Positions 25,472-33,935 of a DNA stretch of 64,000 nucleotides are shown here, piece by piece. A program made the position numbers and the translations under genes. The notes beneath the pieces were generated by a model that ran no database searches, had not been told where the DNA came from, and saw only the letters and a list, made by a program, of their open reading frames with translations. The stretch's first letter is position 1. Each line of letters starts with the position of its first letter. The DNA comes from Agrococcus sediminis (GTDB taxonomy: Bacteria > Actinomycetota > Actinomycetes > Actinomycetales > Microbacteriaceae): positions 372,001 through 436,000 of the forward strand of contig NZ_VOIR01000011.1 in NCBI RefSeq assembly GCF_007923295.1, in the 5' to 3' direction.

Positions 25472-26349
25472 CGGACGACCTCCTGGAAGATCTCGGTCAG
25501 CGGGCGGGCGACGGGGGAGAAGCTGCGCACGGCGCCGCGCTCGATCGCCTCGCGCAGCACGCGGTCGGCGTCGGCGTCGGTGGCGGCGGTGAAGCGCACG
25601 TGCCCGCCGTCGAACTCGAGCACCTCGACGCCCGGGATGCCGCGCACGAAGCCGGCGTCGCCGGTCTGCAGCACCCACTCGGGGCGGGCGTGCGCCGCGC
25701 GGATCTGCTCGCGCGTGCCGGCGGCGCGCACCTCGCCGTGGGCGAGGATGACGAGCGAGTCGCAGAGGCGCTCGACGACGTCGAGCTGGTGGCTCGAGAA
25801 CAGCACGGGCGCCCCGGCGCGCGCGACGTCGCGCAGCACCTCGAGCGTCGTCTCGACGGCCATCGGGTCGAGGCCCGAGAAGGGCTCGTCGAGCACGAGC
25901 GCGGTGGGCTCGTGCACGAGCGCGGCGGCGATCTGCGCCCGCTGCTGGTTGCCGAGGCTCAGCGACTCGAGCGTGTCCGAGCGGCGCTCGGCGAGCCCGA
26001 GCTGCTCGAGCAGCGCGTCGGCGCGGCGCGACGCGTCGATGCGGCTCATGCCGTGCAGGCGGCCGAGGTAGACGAGCTGCTCGAGCACCTGCATCTTGGG
26101 GTAGAGCCCCCGCTCCTCGGGCATGTAGCCGAACTGCGCGCGGTCGTCGGCGGTGACCGGGCGGCCGTCGACCTCGACGGAGCCGCTGTCGGGCGCGAGC
26201 ACGCCGAGGATGATGCGCATCGCGGTGGTCTTGCCGGCGCCGTTCGCGCCGACGAAGCCGGTCATGAGGCCGTCGTGCACGTCGAAGGAGACGTCGCGGA
26301 GCGCCTGGTGTCCGTGGAACGAGCGGGAGATCGAGCGGATGGAGAGCAT
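25468..26349 (-). CDS. ABC transporter ATP-binding protein (NatA-like)
   Basis: 293 aa. Walker A GANGAGKTT (residues ~35-43), 'YMPEERGLYPKMQVLEQLVYLG' (Q-loop region), signature LSLGNQQR, Walker B 'LVLDEPFSGLDP', and 'FSSHQLDVVERLCD'. The ~80-residue C-terminal domain is typical of exporter ATPases. Overlaps the permease gene by 4 bases, forming a two-gene exporter operon. Confidence 0.92.
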   Translation of the reverse strand: MLSIRSISRSFHGHQALRDVSFDVHDGLMTGFVGANGAGKTTAMRIILGVLAPDSGSVEVDGRPVTADDRAQFGYMPEERGLYPKMQVLEQLVYLGRLHGMSRIDASRRADALLEQLGLAERRSDTLESLSLGNQQRAQIAAALVHEPTALVLDEPFSGLDPMAVETTLEVLRDVARAGAPVLFSSHQLDVVERLCDSLVILAHGEVRAAGTREQIRAAHARPEWVLQTGDAGFVRGIPGVEVLEFDGGHVRFTAATDADADRVLREAIERGAVRSFSPVARPLTEIFQEVVR

Positions 26350-26447
26350 GCTCCGACGCTACGGTCGCGGGCGCCGGCGGGCCTCCCCCTCGAGGCTGGA
26401 CTTGCGGCTCCGCCGGGCGGGGGAGCGGGAGCCCGCCGCGTCGCCGT

Positions 26448-26521
26448 CGTCCGTCGACCGGCCAGGTGTCGCTGCGACCGGATAGTCCGGTCGGAGCGAC
26501 GCGGAGCCGGTCGGCGAACGG
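26448..26521 (-). repeat. ~75-bp dyad repeat (CCGGATTATCCGG type), copy 1 of 3
   Basis: Read on the minus strand it runs CCGTTCGCCGACCGGCTC, then GACCGGACTATCCGGTC at the centre, then GGCCGGTCGACGG. Close copies lie at 33831 and 62272. Confidence 0.75.
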
Positions 26522-26553
26522 GCGGTGCGGGCGTCAGGCGTGCGGCGGGAGCG

Positions 26554-26964
26554 TCAGGCGGGCGGGCCGGGGGAGGCTGCCGCGAGCTCGCGGCGCCGCA
26601 GCGCGAGCTCGCGCAGCCCGAGGAACAGCGGGAAGGTGCACGCGATCGCGGTCAGCCCGCTCAGCAGCACGAGCGCCCACACCCAGCGCGCCCAGCCGAG
26701 CCGCGCGCCCTCCACGAGCATGAAGATCGACGCCGCGACCGCGACGACGAGCAGGTCGACCGAGGCCGACGAGGCGGCCGCGTTCGCGAACCAGCCCTCG
26801 AGGTAGCCGAGCCCGCCCGCCTCGGCGATGAAGGCGATGTTGAACCACCAGGTGCCGACGAGCCCGACCGCCGAGAGCACGAACCACGCGATCGCGACGC
26901 CTGGCCCGCGCGGCGCCGCCGGGCGTTCGGCGGCTGCACCGCCGGAGCGCGGCTCGTCAGCCAC
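26554..26964 (-). CDS. DUF2834 family membrane protein
   Basis: 136 aa. Three hydrophobic helices in the DUF2834 pattern ('IAWFVLSAVGLVGTWWFNIAF', 'DLLVVAVAASIFMLVEGARLG' and 'WALVLLSGLTAIACTFPLFLGLRE'). Its ATG at 26964 lies inside the end of the response-regulator gene (8-bp overlap), so the two are co-transcribed. Function unknown. Confidence 0.85.
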   Translation of the reverse strand: MADEPRSGGAAAERPAAPRGPGVAIAWFVLSAVGLVGTWWFNIAFIAEAGGLGYLEGWFANAAASSASVDLLVVAVAASIFMLVEGARLGWARWVWALVLLSGLTAIACTFPLFLGLRELALRRRELAAASPGPPA

Positions 26965-27649
26965 GCGGCGCCACCACCCCGTGCTCGTACGCCCAGATGA
27001 CGGCGTGGATGCGGTCGCGGATGCCGAGCTTCAGCAGCACGTTCGACACGTGCGTCTTCACGGTCGCCTCGCCGACGAAGAGCTCCTTCGCGATCTCGGC
27101 GTTCGAGCGGCCGCGCGCCAGCAGCAGCAGCGTCTCGCGCTCGCGCTCGGTGAGCTGCGCGAGCGCGGGCGGCGCGGATGCGTCGCGGGCGCGGGCACCG
27201 TCGGTCGCGTCGGCCGGGGGCGCGGCGGGGGTCGCCGCGAACCGCTCGATCACGCGGCGCGTGACTTCGGGGCTCAGCAGCGCGTCGCCGCGGGCGAGCG
27301 CGTGCACGGCGTCGATGAGGTGCTCGGGCTCGGCGGTCTTCAGCAGGAAGCCGCTCGCGCCGGCCGAGAGCGCCTCGAAGAGGAAGTCCTCGCGGTCGAA
27401 GGTCGTGAGCATGAGCACGGCCGGATGCGCCGAGGTCGCGGTGATCGCGCGCGTCGCCTCGAGGCCGTCCATGACGGGCATCTGCACGTCCATGCAGATC
27501 ACGTCGGGCCGCAGCTCGGCGGCGAGCCGCACGCCCTCCGCGCCGTCCCTCGCCTGGCCGACGACGTCGAAGCCGGGCTCGCTCGTGAGGATCGTCTCGA
27601 AGCCCGCGCGCACGAGCGCCTGGTCGTCCACCAGCAGGATGCGCGTCAC
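26957..27649 (-). CDS. NarL/LuxR-type response regulator
   Basis: 230 aa from the GTG at 27649. Receiver domain 'ILLVDDQALVRAGFETIL' with phospho-acceptor Asp54 in 'ICMDVQMPVMDG', Thr in 'LMLTTFD' and Lys in 'FLLKT'. LuxR helix-turn-helix is 'LTERERETLLLLARGRSNAEIAKELFVGEATVKTHVSNVL'. The family partner is a HisKA_3 kinase. The likely one lies at 29464-30666, separated by one gene on the other strand. Confidence 0.93.
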   Translation of the reverse strand: MTRILLVDDQALVRAGFETILTSEPGFDVVGQARDGAEGVRLAAELRPDVICMDVQMPVMDGLEATRAITATSAHPAVLMLTTFDREDFLFEALSAGASGFLLKTAEPEHLIDAVHALARGDALLSPEVTRRVIERFAATPAAPPADATDGARARDASAPPALAQLTERERETLLLLARGRSNAEIAKELFVGEATVKTHVSNVLLKLGIRDRIHAVIWAYEHGVVAPRG

Positions 27650-27731
27650 GCGCCCACGGTATCGGCCGTTGCGCTCCGGAGCCCGGCCGGTACCCTGGTC
27701 GAGGCTTTTGCCCCCACCGAATGGTTGCCCG

Positions 27732-29435
27732 ATGCGCACGAGAATCCGTCTGATCGTCGCCGCGGTGGTCGCGGCCCTCGTCGGGGCTCTGCTCACCGTC
27801 GCGCCGCCCACAGGCGGGGCCGGCCGGGCGGAGGCGGCCGAGGCCGCCGACTTCGACCCCGGCTTCCTCGTCTCCGACCAGCAGCTGTACGACGGCGGCG
27901 CGATGACCGCGGCCCAGGTGCAGGCGTTCATCGAGTCGAAGCACCGCGGGTGCGAAGCGGGCTACACATGCCTCAACCGCTACCGGCAGAGCACGGTCGC
28001 GATCCCGGCCGACGCGTACTGCGGCGCGCTGGCAGCGACGAGCGACGAGTCGGCGGCGAGCATCGTCGCGCGCGTGGGCGCCGCGTGCGACATCTCGCAG
28101 CGCTTCCTGCTCGTGCTGCTCGAGAAGGAGCAGTCGCTCGTCTCGCACACGAAGCCGACCAGCATCCGCTACGAGCGTGCGACCGGGTTCGCGTGCCCCG
28201 ACACGTCGCCCTGCAACTCCACCTATGGCGGCTTCTACTACCAGGTCTACTTCGCCGCCCGGCAGTTCAATCGCTACGCGGCGCTGCCCGACAACTACCG
28301 CCACCAGGCGGGCGAGACCAACCAGGTGCTGTTCCACCCGAACGCCGCGTGCGGCTCGAGCCCCGTCTTCATCGAGAACCTCGCGACCGCGGGCCTCTAC
28401 AACTACACGCCCTACCAGCCGAACGCCGCGGCGCTCGCGAACCTCTACGGCTCGGGCGACACCTGCTCCGCCTACGGCAACCGCAACACCTGGCGCATCT
28501 GGACCGACTGGTTCGGCGACCCCACGATCACGCTGCCGACGGCGACGCGCGTCTCGGGCGCCGATCGCTACGCCACCGCCGTGCAGGTCTCGCGTCGCAC
28601 CTTCGCGACCACCGCCCCGGTCGTCTACCTCGCGAGCGGCCAGGACTTCCCCGACGGGCTCGCCGCCGGCCCTGCCGCCGCGCACGAGGGCGGGCCGGTG
28701 CTGCTCACGCCGCAAGGCTCCATCCCGCAGGCGGTGCTCGACGAGATCCGGCGGCTGCGCCCGGCGAAGGTCGTCATCGTCGGTGCCGAGCCGTCGGTGT
28801 CGGCCGCAGTGCAGACCGCCGTGCAGGCGCTCGACCCGGACCGCGAGGTCGTGCGGCTCGGCGGCGCGAACCGCTACGAGACGAGCCGGCTCATCGCCGA
28901 GCACGCCTTCGTCTCCGCCGCGTCGGCCTTCGTCGCCACGGGCATCCGCTTCCCCGACGCGCTCGCGGCCGGCCCGGCCGCGGCGCTCCTAGGCGGCCCC
29001 GTGCTGCTCGTCGACGGGCGGGCGGCGCAGGTCGACGCGGCGACGCTCACCACGCTGCAGGGGCTGGGGGTCGGATGGGCCGGGGTGGTCGGCGACGCAT
29101 CCTCGGTCTCGCAGGGCATCGCCTCGGGCCTCGTCGCGGGCGGCCGCACGGTGCAGCGCTACGCCGGCAGCGACCGCTACGCGACCGCCGTGCAGCTGTC
29201 GAGCCTCTTCCGCGATGTGAGCACCGCCTACGTCGCGAGCGGTACGGGCTTCCCCGACGCGCTCGCGGGTGCTGCGGCCGCCGGCGCGACCGGCGCGCCG
29301 CTGCTGCTCACCGGTCCGAGCTGCATGCCGGCCACGACGCGCAGCGCGCTCATCGCGTTCATGCCCGACGATGTGCTCGTGCTCGGCGGCACCCCGACGA
29401 TCTCGGAGGCCTCCGCGCGATACACGAGCTGCTGA
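27732..29435 (+). CDS. Secreted protein with three cell-wall-binding 2 repeats
   Basis: 567 aa from the ATG at 27732. N-terminal Sec signal ('RIRLIVAAVVAALVGALLTVAPP' with an AEA-type cleavage region near 35). Residues ~40-270 form a Cys- and Trp-containing domain ('SDQQLYDGGAMTAAQVQAFI', 'LLVLLEKEQSLVSH') often seen ahead of wall-binding repeats in actinobacteria and possibly hydrolase-like. Then come three CWB2 repeats, each starting 'R(V/L)xGA(D/N)RY(A/E)T' and holding a 'FPDALAAGPAA' block. No clear Shine-Dalgarno was seen. It lies between a sensor kinase and its regulator. Confidence 0.88.
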   Translation: MRTRIRLIVAAVVAALVGALLTVAPPTGGAGRAEAAEAADFDPGFLVSDQQLYDGGAMTAAQVQAFIESKHRGCEAGYTCLNRYRQSTVAIPADAYCGALAATSDESAASIVARVGAACDISQRFLLVLLEKEQSLVSHTKPTSIRYERATGFACPDTSPCNSTYGGFYYQVYFAARQFNRYAALPDNYRHQAGETNQVLFHPNAACGSSPVFIENLATAGLYNYTPYQPNAAALANLYGSGDTCSAYGNRNTWRIWTDWFGDPTITLPTATRVSGADRYATAVQVSRRTFATTAPVVYLASGQDFPDGLAAGPAAAHEGGPVLLTPQGSIPQAVLDEIRRLRPAKVVIVGAEPSVSAAVQTAVQALDPDREVVRLGGANRYETSRLIAEHAFVSAASAFVATGIRFPDALAAGPAAALLGGPVLLVDGRAAQVDAATLTTLQGLGVGWAGVVGDASSVSQGIASGLVAGGRTVQRYAGSDRYATAVQLSSLFRDVSTAYVASGTGFPDALAGAAAAGATGAPLLLTGPSCMPATTRSALIAFMPDDVLVLGGTPTISEASARYTSC

Positions 29436-29463
29436 GGCGGCCGGCGCCCGAGCCCGAGCCGCG

Positions 29464-30666
29464 TCAGCGCGACGGGACCCGCGCCCGCACGAGCCAGCCG
29501 CCGCGCGAGCGCGGGCCCACCTCGAGCGCGCCGCCGAGCGCCGCGATCCGCTCGCGCATGCCGACGAGCCCGGCGCCCGCGCCGTGCCAGCCCGGGCCGC
29601 CGCCGTGCCCGTCGTCGGCGACCTCGACCTCGAGCTCGTCGTCGAGGAAACGCACGCGCACGTCGACCTGCGCCGAGGGGCCCGCGTGCTTGCGGGCGTT
29701 CGTGAGCGCCTCCTGCACGACCCGGTAGGCGCCGAGGCCCACCATCGGCGTCACCGGGCGCGGCTCGCCGATCGTCTGCAGCGCGACCCGCTGGCCGCTC
29801 GCGACAGCCGAGGCGACGAGCTCGGGCAGCGCGTCGAGGTCGGGCGCGCCGGTGGGCTCGTCCTCCGAGCGGAGCGTCACCACGAGCGACCGCAGCTCGC
29901 CGATCGCGTCGCGAGCCGACTGCTCGACGTGCCGCAGCGCATCCGCCGCCCGCTCCGGATCGGCCGCGAGCACCCGCCGCGCGGCACCCGCCTGCACGCC
30001 CATCGCCGAGACGTGGTGCGCGACGACGTCGTGCAGCTCGCGGGCGATGCGCAGGCGCTCGAGCGAGACGGCCTGGTCTGCGAGCAGCGCCTGCTGCGCC
30101 TGGATCTCGGCGTGGGCGGCGTCGAGCTGCTCCTGCTCGAGGGCGGCGCGCCAGGCGCGGTCGCCGAAGATCCAGCCGCCGCCGAAGTAGGCGGCGTTGA
30201 TGACCACCTGGATCATGAGCAGCGCGAAGTAGGCGGCCACGCCGCGCTCGCCGGTCTCGGGCTCCGAGAAGCCGCGGATCGCCGAGACCGCCAGCCACAC
30301 CGCCATCGCGACGACGATCACGACGCGCGACCAGTGCGCGAGGCGGCGGTTCGCCTCCCACGCGCCGATCGAGTAGATGCCCATGAAGAGCGCCACCTGC
30401 GACACGTACAGCTCGAGCGCGCCCGCCTCGCCGGCGACGATGTAGATGACGATCTGCGCCGCAGCGACCGGCACCGGGTGCCGGCGGCGCAGCACGAGGG
30501 GCGCGGCGAGCAGCACCGCCGCGAGCATCGGCGCCCACAGCGGCACCTCGGTGAGCTGCAACCCGGTCGTGGCGCTGAGCGCGACCATCACGCAGCCGGC
30601 CGCCGCGAGCGCGATCGCGAGCATCGTGTCGGATCGCAGCGATCTGGCATCGGGGGCTCGGCGCAC
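29464..30666 (-). CDS. Sensor histidine kinase (NarX/DesK-like, HisKA_3)
   Basis: 400 aa from a GTG at 30666 (GGAAG directly adjacent; an ATG 42 bases downstream is an alternative). Five or six N-terminal membrane helices. H-box 'LERLRIARELHDVVAHHVSAMGVQAGAARRVL' and ATPase motifs including 'VQEALTNARKHA' (N-box) and 'ADDGHGGGPGWHGAGAGLVGMRERIAALGG' (G-box). The likely partner is the NarL-type regulator at 26957. Convergent with the wall-binding protein gene. Confidence 0.9.
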   Translation of the reverse strand: MRRAPDARSLRSDTMLAIALAAAGCVMVALSATTGLQLTEVPLWAPMLAAVLLAAPLVLRRRHPVPVAAAQIVIYIVAGEAGALELYVSQVALFMGIYSIGAWEANRRLAHWSRVVIVVAMAVWLAVSAIRGFSEPETGERGVAAYFALLMIQVVINAAYFGGGWIFGDRAWRAALEQEQLDAAHAEIQAQQALLADQAVSLERLRIARELHDVVAHHVSAMGVQAGAARRVLAADPERAADALRHVEQSARDAIGELRSLVVTLRSEDEPTGAPDLDALPELVASAVASGQRVALQTIGEPRPVTPMVGLGAYRVVQEALTNARKHAGPSAQVDVRVRFLDDELEVEVADDGHGGGPGWHGAGAGLVGMRERIAALGGALEVGPRSRGGWLVRARVPSR

Positions 30667-30980
30667 CTTCCGAGCCTAGGCGCGCGCCTCGCGGGCCCGC
30701 CTCCGCCGGCGGGCGGATGCGCCCGGTCGCCTCCGCCGGGCGGGGGAGGGGTGGGGTGGGGGCGCGGCCGGGTGCCCCACCGCCGCGCTCCCTCGCGCAC
30801 AACGCAAGCCCGCGTGCCGCCTTCCGTGGCGGATCGCGCGGGCGGCAGCGTTCCGCCGACGGGTGGGCCGCGCGGGCTTGCGTTGTGCTGGAGGGGGATC
30901 GGCGCCCTCGAGGCGGGCGGTGCCGCCGGCGCGGCGCGCCCGCGGTGTAACCGGCCGGTGCGACCTGGACAATCCGGGAT
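30667..30980 (+). promoter_or_regulatory. Divergent promoter region between sensor kinase and sigma factor genes
   Basis: 314 bp without a gene. It holds the fifth 92-bp repeat (30797-30888) and a GC-rich stretch (CTCCGCCGGGCGGGGGAG) also seen near 26410. Promoters for both genes must lie here, but I could not assign boxes. Confidence 0.4.
30797..30888. repeat. 92-bp dyad repeat, copy 5 of 5
   Basis: Perfect terminal repeats, exactly 92 bp; its interior is the most divergent (CTTCCGTGGCGG and GCAGCGTTCCGCCG). It lies in a divergent promoter region, so it cannot be only a terminator. Confidence 0.88.
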
Positions 30981-31562
30981 GTGGACCTCTCGCAGACCGA
31001 CGCGCAGCTGTGGCGCGCCGTCGTGCGCGGGGACGGGGTCGCGTTCGCGGCGATCTTCGACAGGCACGGCGATCGCGTGTGGCGGCACGCCTGGAGACTG
31101 ATGCAGCACCGGCAGGACACCGAGGACGTCACGGCGGCCGCGTTCGCGGAGGCGTGGCGGCGTCGGGCGCGCGTGCGGATCGTCGACGACTCGGTGCTCC
31201 CCTGGTTGCTCGTCACGACGACCAACTGCGCGCGCAACGCGCGCCGCAGCATCCGCCGCAACGAGCGGCTGATCGCGCACATCCCGCTCGGCCCCGACGC
31301 GCCCGACACCGCGGATGTCGCCGCCGACCGGCTCGAGCGCCTCGACGCCGGGTCGGCGGTCGCGCAGGCGCTGCGCGAGCTGCCCGAGACGGATGCGCGG
31401 CTGATCGCGCTCGTGATGCTCGAGGGGCTGCCGCTCGCCGACGCCGCCGCGGCGATGGGCGTCGGCTACGGGGCGGCGAAGACCCGCATCCACCGCGCGA
31501 AGCAGCGGCTGCGCGGCCGCCTCGAGGCCGCGGGCGCCCGACTCGATGAGGTGAGCGCATGA
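30981..31562 (+). CDS. ECF-type RNA polymerase sigma factor
   Basis: 193 aa from the GTG at 30981. Region 2 is 'FAAIFDRHGDRVWRHAWRLMQHRQDTEDVTAAAFAEAWRRR', and region 4 is 'LRELPETDARLIALVMLEGLPLADAAAAMGVGYGAAKTRIHRAKQRLRGRL'. The two regions and size are those of ECF sigma factors. Its stop overlaps the next ATG, and that gene encodes a likely membrane-bound partner. Confidence 0.92.
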   Translation: MDLSQTDAQLWRAVVRGDGVAFAAIFDRHGDRVWRHAWRLMQHRQDTEDVTAAAFAEAWRRRARVRIVDDSVLPWLLVTTTNCARNARRSIRRNERLIAHIPLGPDAPDTADVAADRLERLDAGSAVAQALRELPETDARLIALVMLEGLPLADAAAAMGVGYGAAKTRIHRAKQRLRGRLEAAGARLDEVSA

Positions 31563-32437
31563 GCCAGCAGCAGCCGCCGCGCATGAGCGAGGAGTTCCGC
31601 GACCGGATGCGTGCGGGGCTGTCGACGATGGCGCCGCACGAGCGGCTGCGGGAGCGCAGGCGCAATCGGGCGTTCGTGGGCGGATCGGCGGCAGCGGTGC
31701 TCGTCATCGTCGGCGCGGTCGTCGCGGTGCAGGGCGTGCGCGGCACGCTGCTGCAGGATCAGGCCGCGCCGCCGCCGCCGATGCCGTCGGTCGTCGAGAC
31801 GCTCATGCCGACGCCGACGCCGGCGCCGAGTGCGACGCCGTCGCCGGAGCCGACGGCACCGGCCGCGACGCTCGAGCCGGGCACCGTGACCCCGCCGCCG
31901 CAGGCGACCATCGAGCCCGATCCGACCAGCGCGCCGGAGCCGAGCGTGGTCGAGGTGCCGACCGGCGGCCCGGCACCGCAGGACGGGCAGCTGTACGACC
32001 TGGCGATCAGCTGCGTCTCGCCGCTCGAGATCTGGATCGACGACGGCTCCGTCGCCGCGGGCGGCGCTGCGAGCTGGCGCACCCTCCTGTGCGGTGTCGA
32101 CACCGCGGGCTTCATCGACTACGCGATTCCCGGCCCCGACGCGCGCGTGTTCGCGCTGACCGCGCCGGGCGACCCGCTGCCGCACGTCGAGCGCCGCCCG
32201 CACGGCGGCAGCTTCACGGCCGAGCAGAACGCCGCGCTGCGGGCGGCCGGCACGAGCCTCGTCGACGCGGTCGTCTGGTGCGGCACGACGACGGGCACGG
32301 TCTCGATCGGTGCTGCGACTGCGGAGTGCGTGCCGAACGAGGCCGCGGTGATCGACGACGTCGAGTCGCCTGACGTGCTCACGCAGCTCGTCGGGCCGCC
32401 GGGGGCCAAGCTCTGGGTGATCCTGCAGCTGCAGTAG
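31559..32437 (+). CDS. Single-pass membrane protein, candidate anti-sigma factor
   Basis: 292 aa, ATG overlapping the sigma factor stop. A ~45-residue basic cytoplasmic segment ('SEEFRDRMRAGLSTMAPHERLRERRRNR') precedes one membrane helix ('AFVGGSAAAVLVIVGAVVAVQGV'), then a Pro/Thr/Ala-rich linker (~residues 70-135) and a Cys-containing outer domain. This is the layout of an ECF anti-sigma factor, but no zinc HxxxCxxC motif is visible, so the assignment rests on position and topology. Confidence 0.7.
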   Translation: MSQQQPPRMSEEFRDRMRAGLSTMAPHERLRERRRNRAFVGGSAAAVLVIVGAVVAVQGVRGTLLQDQAAPPPPMPSVVETLMPTPTPAPSATPSPEPTAPAATLEPGTVTPPPQATIEPDPTSAPEPSVVEVPTGGPAPQDGQLYDLAISCVSPLEIWIDDGSVAAGGAASWRTLLCGVDTAGFIDYAIPGPDARVFALTAPGDPLPHVERRPHGGSFTAEQNAALRAAGTSLVDAVVWCGTTTGTVSIGAATAECVPNEAAVIDDVESPDVLTQLVGPPGAKLWVILQLQ

Positions 32438-32500
32438 CCGAGCCTCGCGCCCCGAAACTGGGGGAGTGCGCTCCGGCCGATCCGCGCGGACAATCCAGCC

Positions 32501-33802
32501 ATGCGCACCCCGCCGCGTCGCCGGGTGGCGACGATCACGCTCGCGGCGATCGCGTTCGGCCTGGCGACGGGGGTGGGGGCATGCGCGCAGGTCGGCGGGG
32601 CGCCGCCGGTGGCGGGCGAGTCGCAGGGCGCGCCCAGCCCCGGGGTCGAGCCGGTGCCCTCGGGCAGCCGGTCGCCGGAGCCGTCGGCCGCACCCGGCAG
32701 CGGCCCGACCGCGAGGGCGACCCCGGCCGCCGACGGCACCGAGGTCGCCACGCGCAACGGCACCATGCGCATCCGCGTGCCCGACGGCTGGCAGGTCGAC
32801 GACCGCAGCGGCCTCGAGGTGGGTGCCGAAGGAAGGCAGGTGTGGGCCAACCGGCTCACCCTCACGGGCCCCGGGGGCGAGCGGCTCGTCTACGCCGATG
32901 GGCCCGGCGTCGAGGCTGCGGGGGAGGCGACGGATGCGCGCACCGGCGTCGTGGCGCGCCGAGGGGTCGCCGGCGGGCTCGTCGCCGTCGCGTTCTGGGA
33001 GCAGCCGCCCGACGGCATGTTCGTGCCGTGCGTGGTGCTGCTGCGCGCGGATGCCGAGCCGTCGGGCGCGGCGACGGTCGCGTTCCACGGCGTCGAGCGC
33101 GCGCACGCCCTAACCTTCTGGATCGAGGAGGAGACGCCGCGCTTCGCGACGCAGGCGCAGGTCGAGGCCTACCTCGCGCAGCCGGCGGTGGCGGGCGCGC
33201 TCGACGTGATGGAGACGGTGCGGCTCGATCTCGTCGACCCCTTCGCGCTGCCGGCCGACGTGGGCGTCGTCGCCGGCGGCACGACGCTGCTGCCGTTCGA
33301 GACGGCGAACGGCACCTCGAGCATGCTCGTGCCGATGGAGTGGCGCATCGAGGAGGCCGGCGAGCGCGTCGCGGCCGCCGGCGGCGGGCAGGTGTGGCAC
33401 AACCGGCTGACGATCGCGCTGCCCGACGGCAGGCCCGTGCTCGTCTACGCCGACGACGCGCTCCTGCCGCCGGGCATGCCGCCGGGGCCCCAGTGGCGCA
33501 TCGGCGAGGTGCGGCCGACCGCCGACAACTGGGAGGCGGCGTCGTGGGCGGTCGAGCGCGAGGGCGGGAGCCCGTTCGTCGGCGTCGGGCTGACGGATGC
33601 GGGCGGCGGCCAGTGGCCGCACGGCACGGTGTGCAGGCCCACGCTCTGCCGCGCGTTCGGCAGCGTCCCGCTCACGGGCGACGACGTCGGCGCCGAGCAC
33701 GCGGTCGCGTGGTTCGACAGCGACCTCGAGGAGCTCATGCTGCTGACGGTGGCGTCGCTCGACGCGCTGCACGACGACCCGGCGCGGATGCCGCCCGACT
33801 GA
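32501..33802 (+). CDS. Putative lipoprotein with two related domains
   Basis: 433 aa from the ATG at 32501. The signal 'RRRVATITLAAIAFGLATGVGAC' ends in a plausible lipobox (VGAC). A Pro/Gly/Ser linker follows, then two similar halves. Each contains 'VPDGWQVDDRSGLEV...QVWANRLTL' or 'VPMEWRIEEAGERVA...QVWHNRLTI' followed by 'LVYADGPG' or 'LVYADDAL', which suggests an internal duplication. No family recognised. It follows the sigma/anti-sigma pair by 63 bp and may belong to that regulon. Confidence 0.7.
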   Translation: MRTPPRRRVATITLAAIAFGLATGVGACAQVGGAPPVAGESQGAPSPGVEPVPSGSRSPEPSAAPGSGPTARATPAADGTEVATRNGTMRIRVPDGWQVDDRSGLEVGAEGRQVWANRLTLTGPGGERLVYADGPGVEAAGEATDARTGVVARRGVAGGLVAVAFWEQPPDGMFVPCVVLLRADAEPSGAATVAFHGVERAHALTFWIEEETPRFATQAQVEAYLAQPAVAGALDVMETVRLDLVDPFALPADVGVVAGGTTLLPFETANGTSSMLVPMEWRIEEAGERVAAAGGGQVWHNRLTIALPDGRPVLVYADDALLPPGMPPGPQWRIGEVRPTADNWEAASWAVEREGGSPFVGVGLTDAGGGQWPHGTVCRPTLCRAFGSVPLTGDDVGAEHAVAWFDSDLEELMLLTVASLDALHDDPARMPPD

Positions 33803-33830
33803 GGGGAGCGGAGCCGAGCCGCGCGGCCGA

Positions 33831-33905
33831 CCGTTCGTCAACCGGCTCCGCGAGCGTCCGACCGGATTATCCGGCCGACGTCGCACGCAGCCGGTCGAGC
33901 GACGG
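33831..33905 (+). repeat. ~75-bp dyad repeat, copy 2 of 3
   Basis: CCGTTCGTCAACCGGCTC, centre GACCGGATTATCCGGCCG, then AGCCGGTCGAGCGACGG. It lies between convergent gene ends, so it may also terminate transcription. Confidence 0.75.
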
Positions 33906-33935
33906 GCAGCCGCGAGCAACGGGTAGCCCCGAGGA

